Shown here piece after piece: positions 8,690 to 15,179 of a stretch of 64,000 nt of DNA. The stretch spans positions 3,256,361 through 3,320,360 of the forward strand of contig NZ_AP018042.1 in the NCBI RefSeq assembly GCF_002356295.1, written 5' to 3'. The notes beneath the pieces were generated by a model. It had not been told where the DNA came from. It was given only the letters and a program-made list of their open reading frames with translations, and searched no databases. The number at the start of each line of letters is the position of its first letter. Within the stretch, counting starts at the first letter, position 1. The position numbers were made by a program, and so were the translations under genes. The stretch comes from Labilibaculum antarcticum (GTDB taxonomy: Bacteria > Bacteroidota > Bacteroidia > Bacteroidales > Marinifilaceae).

Positions 8690-8972
8690 TAGTGTAATTT
8701 GTAAAGGAGAAACAACAAATAGGTGAAATAAGTGGTGTCGGAAGAAATATTACAACCGAAATACTTATGAGTTTCGCACCAAATAAATTGCCAATCTGAA
8801 TTAAAATCCATTGGTCGTTTTAACAGACTTAGGCAAAACATACCCTAGTTTGGAATCATTTAAAAGTGACACCTATCAGATGTATGTTAAAGAATTAAAG
8901 CAGATTCAAAAATACCTCGGAATGAAATCATTCCTTGAAATCGATAGCTTTTCAATTATGTATATTGAATAA
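8690..8972 (+). pseudogene. Frameshifted gene relic with helix-hairpin-helix-like remnant
   Basis: Between two nuclease genes, 513 bp lack a long open frame, but they contain protein-like pieces in shifting frames. One reads SGVGRNITTEILMSFAPNK at about 8731-8786. Another reads TDLGKTYPSLESFKSDTYQ and continues to a TAA at 8970-8972. The first piece has a GVG-type hairpin like DNA-binding HhH motifs. The pieces join if small indels are assumed, so this looks like a decayed gene. The family is unknown. Confidence 0.4.
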
Positions 8973-9016
8973 TTAGGGAAGAGAATCATGGATATGAATT
9001 TAATCTATTAACTGTT

Positions 9017-9874
9017 ATGAGCAAGAAAGAGATTGTGAATTTTCACGAAAAAGTAAAAAAACACTTAACTACCTACAAAGCGGATAAATATCCAAGTATG
9101 AAAAATGGGATATGGCGTCCCAAATCTATAAATAAAGAACTTGGTTATGCTTTTTCTAATTATCGAGAAGATTATAAATTCAATATTCTTGAAAAGTATC
9201 GGGATCAGTTTTATAATAGTGAATTGAGTAAAATAAAGAAACATATTTACTTCCATCATCTCAATTCATCGCAAGCTATGTGTATCAACTTTTTCTATCC
9301 ATTAATAGTAGAAAATCAATTGCATTTACTAAGCGAGTTTCTAGGTTTTAAAAATGAGAAAATAGAGAAGAAAACAGCTGTTTTTGAGAAAGATTCACCA
9401 ATAGATTCTATTGGTAAGTATCGACCTACTAATTTTGATTTTTACTTTAAAACGGAGTCGGGCAAAGAATTTTACTTCGAGATAAAATATACAGAAGGGC
9501 AGTTTGGTAAGGCCAAAAATGACCAAGATCATATCAGTAAATATGAGGCTGTTTACAAGCATAATATGCAAGTAATTGCTAATGAGTATACCAATAAGGA
9601 TACTTTCTTCAGCCATTACCAAATCATCCGCAACCTTATTCATGTGGGAGACGATAAGTATGTGGTATTTCTTTATCCAAAAGAAAACAAAAAAATAAAT
9701 CAACAAGCTAGTAAAGCCAAAACGAACATACTTAAAGAGGCATACCAAGCAAACCTTTACAACACGTATTGGGAGGATATTTACAATTACATATCAACCA
9801 ACCTTAAAGGCGAAGCTTTAAAGAATCAGATGATTGAATTTGGAGAGAAGTATTTCGTAAAGGCTACGGATTAA
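9017..9874 (+). CDS. PGN_0703-like putative restriction endonuclease
   Basis: The 285-residue protein has the sequence NFDFYFKTESG at about 138, followed by FYFEIKYTEGQFG at about 151. These supply the Asp and the E-x-K of a PD-(D/E)XK site. The EIKYTEGQFG stretch is characteristic of PGN_0703-type putative restriction enzymes of Bacteroidota. It is a stand-alone gene without a methyltransferase next to it, so it is not a classical type II system. Its ATG follows the decayed gene relic after 44 bp. Repeat R6 and module M2 follow. Confidence 0.75.
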   Translation: MSKKEIVNFHEKVKKHLTTYKADKYPSMKNGIWRPKSINKELGYAFSNYREDYKFNILEKYRDQFYNSELSKIKKHIYFHHLNSSQAMCINFFYPLIVENQLHLLSEFLGFKNEKIEKKTAVFEKDSPIDSIGKYRPTNFDFYFKTESGKEFYFEIKYTEGQFGKAKNDQDHISKYEAVYKHNMQVIANEYTNKDTFFSHYQIIRNLIHVGDDKYVVFLYPKENKKINQQASKAKTNILKEAYQANLYNTYWEDIYNYISTNLKGEALKNQMIEFGEKYFVKATD

Positions 9875-9895
9875 TAATTCGGAAATCCCCCCCCA

Positions 9896-9946
9896 TCTTC
9901 CGCAGATTTGTAATCTGTGGGCAAAGAGTTAGGATTTTCAATCCCC
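9896..9946 (+). repeat. Twin-palindrome repeat, copy R6
   Basis: A clear copy with CCGCAGATTTGTAATCTGTGG and GGATTTTCAATCC. It lies 22 bp after the nuclease stop codon and is followed by module M2, the same order as R3-M1. Confidence 0.82.
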
Positions 9947-10092
9947 TTACAATATCAAATAGGGCATAGTATTCAGAGGAAACATTGGATTCCAATTCAC
10001 CCCGTCAGTGGCTTTTCGCCCTGCCGGTGGTTTCAAATACAACTTGTTAATGTGGGGAGGTACAGCCTGTCCCGATTCTCGGGAACGCCACA
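9947..10092 (+). repeat. Duplicated module M2
   Basis: This is the second copy of the 147-bp module described at 5455-5601. The hairpin is imperfect here (CCGTCA pairs with TGCCGG), while the second palindrome is preserved as TCCCGATTCTCGGGA. The copies are roughly 80% identical by eye. Confidence 0.75.
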
Positions 10093-10110
10093 ATTTGTTC
10101 AAAATCATGT

Positions 10111-10135
10111 ACCAGCTCCCGCAGATTTGTAATCC
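10111..10135 (+). repeat. Twin-palindrome repeat, truncated copy R7
   Basis: Only the left part is present (CCAGCTCCCGCAGATTTG then TAATCC). It passes abruptly into a T-run, so the second half has been lost. Confidence 0.65.
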
Positions 10136-10153
10136 TTTTTTTTTTGTGAAAAA

Positions 10154-10178
10154 GGAAATAGGCCGTTCTCTTCTTGGG
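10154..10178 (+). repeat. 25-bp repeat flanking the hipBA module, left copy
   Basis: The sequence GGAAATAGGCCGTTCTCT and following bases recur with four mismatches at 11860-11884, just after hipA. A third copy occurs at 16136-16160, just after hipT. The first two copies bracket the hipBA module as direct repeats. Confidence 0.55.
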
Positions 10179-10283
10179 TAGTTCCATTCCTGCTTTTCTG
10201 GTTCCGAGCATCGGGATAAATCTCATCCTTTTTATCTATTTAGCTTATATAGTGAATCGATTTACATATTGTAATTGGTTAAT

Positions 10284-10335
10284 ATATTAGCTATTTAGCG
10301 ATTAAATATGTATTTTTAGTTAAAATATTAGCTAT
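10284..10335 (+). promoter_or_regulatory. Direct repeats upstream of hipB-like gene, candidate operators
   Basis: The sequence ATATTAGCTAT occurs at 10284-10294 and again at 10325-10335, the second copy abutting the ATG. Start-to-start spacing is 41 bp, the same as for the operators of the other hip modules in this window. A looser copy (TTAGCTTATATAG) starts at 10240. Autoregulation by the adjacent HTH antitoxin is the likely use. Confidence 0.45.
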
Positions 10336-10614
10336 ATGTATTCACTCTCAACAACACCAGCCGAAGTGAGTAAAGCATTGGCGGTACGTCACAAGGCTTT
10401 GCGCAAACAATTAAAGTTATCTCAAACAGAGATGGCTGAACGATCTGGAGTATCATTGGGTAGCCTGAAGCGTTTTGAAAATACTGGAAAAATCTCACTG
10501 GAATCACTTCTTAAACTGACTCACTTGCTGAATCGTCTGAAAGATTTTGAAAATGTATTTCAGCCTAGGGAAGATCAATCAAATCTTGAGAATTTATTTA
10601 CTTCAAAAGCTTAA
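10336..10614 (+). CDS. HipB-like HTH antitoxin/repressor
   Basis: The 92-residue XRE-family protein has a helix-turn-helix spanning about residues 30-65 (LKLSQTEMAERSGVSLGSLK with flanks). A C-terminal tail (NVFQPREDQSNLENLF) probably contacts the toxin. It is followed after 3 bp by a hipA homologue, the standard antitoxin-toxin order. By analogy with E. coli HipB it should bind its own promoter together with HipA; repeats 41 bp apart lie just upstream. This is a different subfamily from the hipB at 14623, being longer and with no recognisable sequence identity outside the HTH. Confidence 0.82.
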   Translation: MYSLSTTPAEVSKALAVRHKALRKQLKLSQTEMAERSGVSLGSLKRFENTGKISLESLLKLTHLLNRLKDFENVFQPREDQSNLENLFTSKA

Positions 10615-10617
10615 ATA

Positions 10618-11850
10618 ATGGAAGAGACAAAAAATACATTGGTCTCTCTTCAGTTGGAAGGGAAAACTTATGAGGTAGGAGAGTTGGTCTTGAATAACAG
10701 ACAGATTTATTTTCGATATCATCAGGAGTTTCTAAAAACAGGATTAAATATTTCACCTCTAAAACTTCCATTTACGGGAGAGATAAACAATTCTGAAAAA
10801 GAACCATTTGATGGGCTTTACGGCGTTTTTAACGATTCATTACCCGATGGCTGGGGCAGATTACTCTTAGATCGAAGTTTAAGTTCCAAGGGAATTGATA
10901 TTTATGGAGTAAGTCCAATGGATCGATTGGCTTATGTTGGAAGTTCAGGAATGGGAGCTCTTTGTTATGCGCCTCAATTGGAAGACAGGCCTGATTTTGA
11001 CAAGCAATTGGAATTGGATGCCATTGCCGAGGAAATGCGACATGTTCTCAAAGGCGAAAGCACTGAAATGATAGATGAACTTTTTACTTTGGGTGGATCT
11101 TCAGGAGGAGCGAGACCAAAGATTTTGGTAGGCTTCAATAAACAAAGCAATGAACTGGTTCATGGATATGATCAAATGCAGGATGGCTTTGAGGAGTGGT
11201 TGATTAAATTTCCATCATCCCAGGACAATGCGGAAATTGCCAAAATCGAATATGTTTACTATCAGATGGCTCTGAAAGCAGGAATAGAAATGAGTGATTG
11301 TCAATTGTTTCATGGCAAATCAGGTCAAACCTACTTTGGCACCAGGCGTTTCGATAGAACAGTAAAGGGCAGACTTCATGCACATACAGCAAGTGGTTTA
11401 ATGCACGATAATTTCCGAATGAGTACAATGGATTACGGCCATCTGATGGATTGTGCATTTCGACTGGAAAAGCATGTAAATGCCTATGAAAAAGTCTTTC
11501 GTCTTGCTGCGTTTAATGTGTTTGCCCACAACCGGGATGATCACAGTAAAAACTTCTCCTTTTTAATGGATGGCAAAGGAAACTGGAAAATGGCACCTGC
11601 TTATGATCTCACATTCTCCACTTCAGCTTATGGCATACACAGCACCATGGTGGCAGGAGAGAGTAAGAATCCAGGAGAAAAACACTTACTGAAATTGGCA
11701 GATCATTTTGGAATCAAAAGACCTGATTTAATTTTGGAACAGGTCAGAGAGGCCCTTACCAATTGGAGGCTGATTGCGCAAACTTGTGGGGTTTCCAAAA
11801 ATGTAGTTTCAGAAATTGAAAAGACTTTTAATAAGTTAAATAAAATTTGA
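10618..11850 (+). CDS. hipA: HipA-family serine/threonine kinase toxin
   Basis: This is a full-length 410-residue HipA protein. It has an N-terminal beta domain (YEVGELVLNNRQIYFRY) with the typical LPFTGEI and PDGWGRLLLD segments. The glycine-rich loop is GGSSGGARPK at about 160. The catalytic loop is AHNRDDHSKN at about 302-311, and the metal-binding motif is APAYDL at about 324. HipA toxins phosphorylate glutamyl-tRNA synthetase or other translation targets and cause dormancy. The gene follows its HTH antitoxin by 3 bp. All kinase motifs look intact, so it is presumably active. The actual target is unknown. Confidence 0.87.
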   Translation: MEETKNTLVSLQLEGKTYEVGELVLNNRQIYFRYHQEFLKTGLNISPLKLPFTGEINNSEKEPFDGLYGVFNDSLPDGWGRLLLDRSLSSKGIDIYGVSPMDRLAYVGSSGMGALCYAPQLEDRPDFDKQLELDAIAEEMRHVLKGESTEMIDELFTLGGSSGGARPKILVGFNKQSNELVHGYDQMQDGFEEWLIKFPSSQDNAEIAKIEYVYYQMALKAGIEMSDCQLFHGKSGQTYFGTRRFDRTVKGRLHAHTASGLMHDNFRMSTMDYGHLMDCAFRLEKHVNAYEKVFRLAAFNVFAHNRDDHSKNFSFLMDGKGNWKMAPAYDLTFSTSAYGIHSTMVAGESKNPGEKHLLKLADHFGIKRPDLILEQVREALTNWRLIAQTCGVSKNVVSEIEKTFNKLNKI

Positions 11851-11859
11851 ATACATACA

Positions 11860-11884
11860 GGAAATATGTCGTTCTCTCCTCGGG
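11860..11884 (+). repeat. 25-bp repeat flanking the hipBA module, right copy
   Basis: It matches 10154-10178 at 21 of 25 positions and lies 10 bp after the hipA stop codon. Confidence 0.55.
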
Positions 11885-11951
11885 TTTCGGGAAAAAGGTT
11901 GCTAGGGATTCCAAAATCCTTTTGCCCATTTTCGCTATTTTTCAATATTAG

Positions 11952-12003
11952 CTCTTCAACTTTTTTGTAATTTGTGGGTAAAGTTTGCTGTATTTTTAAT
12001 CCT
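11952..12003 (+). repeat. Twin-palindrome repeat, degenerate copy R8
   Basis: This copy is recognisable by TTTGTAATTTGTGGGTAAAG and the terminal TTTTTAATCC, but both palindromes have eroded. Position and orientation are as for the other copies. Confidence 0.55.
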
Positions 12004-12231
12004 GATTCTTACCCAAGGGGAAATATAAAAATTGAGAAAAGTTTGATTTCCAATTGTAAAGGATTCTATTAAAAATGATAAATTTGTTTGTGCTGAAAGT
12101 ATATGGAGATGGTTATTAATAACAGGGTGAATTTTAAAAGAGCAGTAACTAAATACGATTCCATCCCCACAAACGAATCTAATTATTGGCTGTGATTGAG
12201 ACATTCGAAAAAGGGAAGATTATCAACAATT

Positions 12232-12327
12232 CAAATAAATAAGCTCACAAAAACACAAGATTCTCTTTTGTCCAAATTGAGATGATAAGAAGTTCGACTG
12301 GCAAAGGTTAATAAAATGATTGAATAA
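12232..12327 (+). pseudogene. Relic of the C-terminus of a type I restriction specificity subunit (HsdS)
   Basis: In frame, this stretch reads QINKLTKTQDSLLSKLR, two stop codons, then EVRLAKVNKMIE and TAA. HsdS proteins characteristically end in a segment like LTKTRDSLLPKL-SGEVRV, so the match is specific despite the two stops at the SG position. The DNA before it, from about 12060, contains no open frame but may hold more of the same relic. No hsdM or hsdR is present in the window. Confidence 0.6.
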
Positions 12328-12339
12328 AAACAAAACCAG

Positions 12340-12690
12340 ATGTTCGAAACAGTAAACAGAAATGCCTTAATCGTAAGACCTAAGCAAGCCTTATTAAATT
12401 GGGTAAACAGTATTTTTCCAGAAGATCCAATATCGCTAGATGCTTTAGGAAAGCACGATAATGCCAATGTTTATTTGATTCCAGAGATGAATTATACGGA
12501 AGAATCTTTGCAATATTTAAAAGATAATTTTGAACCAATTTTAGAGGAAATACTTTTTGATTGGTGCCAAGATGATGAGCTGTGGCCTAAAAATAGGAAC
12601 TGGAAAATGTTTGAAGAGTACTTGGATTATTCCATTCAATCAGTGGTTATTGATGTTGCGAATGGTAAAATTGAAAAAGAAGAGTTTTAA
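12340..12690 (+). CDS. Conserved hypothetical protein
   Basis: The 116-residue, acidic, soluble protein begins MFETVNRNALIVRPKQALL and contains NWVNSIFP, then FDWCQDDELWPKNRNWKMF. I have the impression that similar short proteins are common in Bacteroidota, but no function is known to me. It starts 12 bp after the HsdS relic, so the gene once sat directly behind a restriction locus. An inverted repeat follows its stop codon. Confidence 0.72.
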   Translation: MFETVNRNALIVRPKQALLNWVNSIFPEDPISLDALGKHDNANVYLIPEMNYTEESLQYLKDNFEPILEEILFDWCQDDELWPKNRNWKMFEEYLDYSIQSVVIDVANGKIEKEEF

Positions 12691-12694
12691 GATT

Positions 12695-12724
12695 TGTCCA
12701 GTTTTTTAATTGATAAACTGGACA
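12695..12724 (+). terminator. Inverted repeat after the 12340 gene, possible terminator
   Basis: TGTCCAGTTT pairs with AAACTGGACA around a 10-nt loop, starting 5 bp after the stop codon. There is no T-run after it, so termination would be weak. The rest of the gap to 12857 holds nothing I recognise. Confidence 0.4.
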
Positions 12725-12856
12725 TTCCGGACTTAGCTAAGTGAATATGCAGATGGATAAGTGAGTGAATATCCACTTGTTAGTATGGTGAGCTATTGAA
12801 AAATACTATTTTCACCTAAGGGTGTTTTCCCAAGTTGGTGAATAAATGAAATAAAC

Positions 12857-14209
12857 ATGACAGAATCCAATCGCATAGAATACAAAAAACAATTAACTCC
12901 TGAATTGGAAAAAGAAGTTGTCGCTTTTTTGAATTACAAAGAAGGTGGTAATATTTTTATTGGTATCGACAAGTATGGTGTTATTGTTGGTTTGGAGGAT
13001 GCTGATCATGTACAACTGATTATTAAAGATCGGTTAAAAAATAATATTGTTCCATCTTGTATGGGCTTATTTGACGTTGTATGCGAAAACAGGGATGGAA
13101 AAGATATTGTAAAGATTATTATTGCCAGTGGTTCTGAAAAACCTTACTACGTTCGAAAAAACGGAATGTCGGAAAAAGGATGTTTTATCAGGGTTGGATC
13201 GTCAGCTGAACCCATCCCTCAAAAAATGATTGATGAATTGTTCGCGAAGCGTACCCGGAATTCTCTCGGGAAAATTAAGTCAAACCAGCAAAACCTAAAG
13301 TTTGAACAATTACAGATTTATTACGAAGCATCAGGTAAAAAATTGAATAATCAATTCACTACCAATTTGGAACTTTTAACTGAGAAAGGTGCTTTGAATT
13401 ACGTGGCCTACCTTATGGCTGATAACAACAACACTTCCATTAAAGTTGCAAAATATAAAGGCGAAGGACGTGCAGATCTTATTGAGAGTAATGAATATGG
13501 GTTTTGTTCTTTGATAAAAGCGACAAAACAAGTTATAGACAAAATTGAATTAGAGAACAAAACGATTACCAAAATAACAGCCAAAGAAAGACAGGAAAAA
13601 AGACTTTGGAATGATGTAGCGCTTCGTGAGGCGATCGTAAATGCTTTTGTTCACAACGATTTTACAAGGGAAGTTCCTCCTAAGTTCGAAATCTTCTCCG
13701 ATAGAATTGAAATTACTTCAACGGGAGGACTTCCTGAAGGGCTAAGCCAGGATGAGTTTTTTGAAGGTTTTTCAGTGCCTCGTAATAAAGAGATCATGAG
13801 AATCTACAAAGATATTGATTTGGTAGAACAACTTGGATCGGGAGTTCCTAGGATATTAGAATCTTATGGAAAAGAATGTTTCAAATTCTCTGATAATTTT
13901 TTGAGAATGATTTTTCCTGCTAATGCTGTTGTTGATTTGAATCAAATTACTGCACAACCTGCAGATGAACAGGTTAAGGATAGTGGTCCAATAGGTGGTC
14001 CAATAGGTGGTCCAATAACTTTAACTCCTAGGCAACAAGAAGTTCTTGATCACATTAAGAATGATCCTAAACTTTCAAGAAGAAGACTTGCTGAAATACT
14101 AGATATTAACGTTTCTGCGGTACAAACTCACATTGAAGCATTAAGAGATAAGGGAGCTATTGTGAGGGTTGGAGGTAATAGAGGATATTGGAAAATCAAA
14201 AAAGTATAA
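12857..14209 (+). CDS. AlbA_2 (Schlafen-like) domain ATP-binding transcriptional regulator
   Basis: The 450-residue protein has three parts. An AlbA_2/Schlafen-type domain at 1-125 includes ESNRIEYKKQL, FLNYKEGGNIFIGI and GCFIRVGSSAEPI. A GHKL-like ATPase segment has REAIVNAFVHNDF at about 256 and TGGLPEGL further on. A C-terminal winged helix reads RQQEVLDHIKNDPKLSRRRL. A threefold 12-bp repeat at 13985-14017 encodes the linker GPIGGPIGGPI, which joins the ATPase to the winged helix. Such proteins are probably DNA-binding regulators and are frequent in accessory islands. Its target is unknown. Confidence 0.82.
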   Translation: MTESNRIEYKKQLTPELEKEVVAFLNYKEGGNIFIGIDKYGVIVGLEDADHVQLIIKDRLKNNIVPSCMGLFDVVCENRDGKDIVKIIIASGSEKPYYVRKNGMSEKGCFIRVGSSAEPIPQKMIDELFAKRTRNSLGKIKSNQQNLKFEQLQIYYEASGKKLNNQFTTNLELLTEKGALNYVAYLMADNNNTSIKVAKYKGEGRADLIESNEYGFCSLIKATKQVIDKIELENKTITKITAKERQEKRLWNDVALREAIVNAFVHNDFTREVPPKFEIFSDRIEITSTGGLPEGLSQDEFFEGFSVPRNKEIMRIYKDIDLVEQLGSGVPRILESYGKECFKFSDNFLRMIFPANAVVDLNQITAQPADEQVKDSGPIGGPIGGPITLTPRQQEVLDHIKNDPKLSRRRLAEILDINVSAVQTHIEALRDKGAIVRVGGNRGYWKIKKV

Positions 14210-14219
14210 ATCATATTGA

Positions 14220-14284
14220 GGTGGTCCAATAGAAGATCCACAAATATAAAAACAATGAAATTTACCGAAGGAAAACAGGACTGA
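14220..14284 (+). pseudogene. Fragments of further AlbA_2-type genes
   Basis: Eleven bases after the regulator's stop, the frame 14220-14249 reads GGPIEDPQI and stop. This is the same linker motif seen inside the upstream gene and in its relatives. Then 14255-14284 reads MKFTEGKQD and stop, like the N-terminus of another AlbA_2-type protein. The DNA after it (to about 14370) reads ELLIKEDLKAMVYHFNSSM in frame and is protein-like but unassigned. Together these look like leftovers of one or two paralogues removed by recombination or decay. Confidence 0.45.
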
Positions 14285-14377
14285 GTTCCTGAAGAGTTGC
14301 TGATTAAAGAAGATCTGAAAGCTATGGTATATCATTTCAATTCCAGTATGTTACGATTAAGAGACTCTAATGACTGT

Positions 14378-14429
14378 GCTTCCGCAGATTTGTAATTTTC
14401 AGGTAAGGAGTTGGGGATTTTTAATCCCG
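14378..14429 (+). repeat. Twin-palindrome repeat, copy R9
   Basis: It contains CCGCAGATTTGTAATTTTCAGG followed by GGGGATTTTTAATCCC. It passes directly into the hipB promoter region, just as R4 passes into the orphan copy of that region at 7315. Confidence 0.78.
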
Positions 14430-14503
14430 TAAAAATAACCTGTGAGTGTCTTTTTTCAGCCTAGACAGCGTTTAAAATAAATTCAGATCTTTTAAATTCA
14501 AAC

Positions 14504-14602
14504 TATACCCGAAAAGGTATAATCTATACTCCAAATCAATGTTTTATACCCGATGAGGTATAATTACGCAAAATATCGTATATTTATACCCGATAAGGTA
14601 TA
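14504..14602 (+). promoter_or_regulatory. Three operators upstream of hipB-hipS-hipT
   Basis: Palindromes TATACC-N6-GGTATA lie at 14504-14521, 14545-14562 and 14585-14602, spaced 41 and 40 bp (about four helical turns). The last ends 20 bp before the hipB start. E. coli HipB recognises TATCC-N8-GGATA, so these are probably HipB operators, spaced for cooperative binding on one face of the DNA. Confidence 0.82.
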
Positions 14603-14622
14603 CTTGTATAAAAATTGCGCAG

Positions 14623-14826
14623 ATGTCACTATCCCTATTTACAAAAGAAAAAAGAAAATTACTGAATCTAACTCAACAGGATTTAGCCGATAAAGCCGGA
14701 GTTGGTATTCGATTTATACGTGATCTGGAACAGGGTAAACTCACTTTGAGAATGGATAAAGTCAATCAGGTGCTAAACTTATTTGGTCAGGAGTTGGGCC
14801 CAGTGTCTTTAAATAAAAATATCTAA
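14623..14826 (+). CDS. hipB: HipB-like HTH antitoxin of a three-gene hip module
   Basis: The 67-residue XRE protein is almost entirely a helix-turn-helix (RKLLNLTQQDLADKAGVGIR, then DLEQGKLTLRMDKVNQVLNL). It lacks a long C-terminal tail, and its length is typical of the HipB of split hip systems. Three palindromic operators stand directly upstream, so autoregulation is very likely. It is followed after 3 bp by hipS. Confidence 0.87.
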   Translation: MSLSLFTKEKRKLLNLTQQDLADKAGVGIRFIRDLEQGKLTLRMDKVNQVLNLFGQELGPVSLNKNI

Positions 14827-14829
14827 GCC

Positions 14830-15147
14830 ATGCGAAAAGCAAAAGTTTACATGCACGATCATTGGGCAGGAACTCTATTCGAAAGTGAAGAAGGTTTTGT
14901 TTTTGCTTATGAAGAATCCTTTCTTCAGACTGCAAACATAGAGGCCATTAGTCTAACATTACCACTCAGCGTTGAGGCCTACAAGAGTGCCACAATGTTT
15001 CCTTTTTTCGATGGTCTTATTCCCGAAGGATGGTTACTCGATATCGCAGAGAAAAACTGGAAAATCCGTGAAACGGATCGTATGGGTTTATTAATGGCTT
15101 GTTGCAAAGATTGCATTGGAGCCGTTAGTATCATCGCTGAAGTTTAA
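14830..15147 (+). CDS. hipS: HipS-like protein (HipA N-terminal subdomain 1)
   Basis: The 105-residue protein corresponds to the N-terminal subdomain of HipA: KVYMHDHWAGTLFESEEGFV, LPLSVEAYKS, FPFFDGLIPEGWLLD. It stops where the kinase part would begin (IGAVSII). In the described HipBST systems of proteobacteria this separate small subunit acts as the antitoxin that neutralises HipT, while HipB enhances repression. The next gene encodes the kinase, so gene order matches hipB-hipS-hipT. I assign the role by analogy. Confidence 0.84.
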   Translation: MRKAKVYMHDHWAGTLFESEEGFVFAYEESFLQTANIEAISLTLPLSVEAYKSATMFPFFDGLIPEGWLLDIAEKNWKIRETDRMGLLMACCKDCIGAVSIIAEV

Positions 15148-15179
15148 TCTCATTTCCCAAATTGTACAAATCATTTGCT

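Noticed and set aside
9917-10132. 71-residue open frame over repeat R6 and module M2
   Set aside because: It is composed of the repeat and module sequence. The equivalent frame is not conserved in the M1 copy.
12691-12856. Possible small gene between the 116-aa protein and the AlbA_2 regulator
   Set aside because: No open frame of useful length was found. The stretch only holds an inverted repeat and AT-rich DNA.
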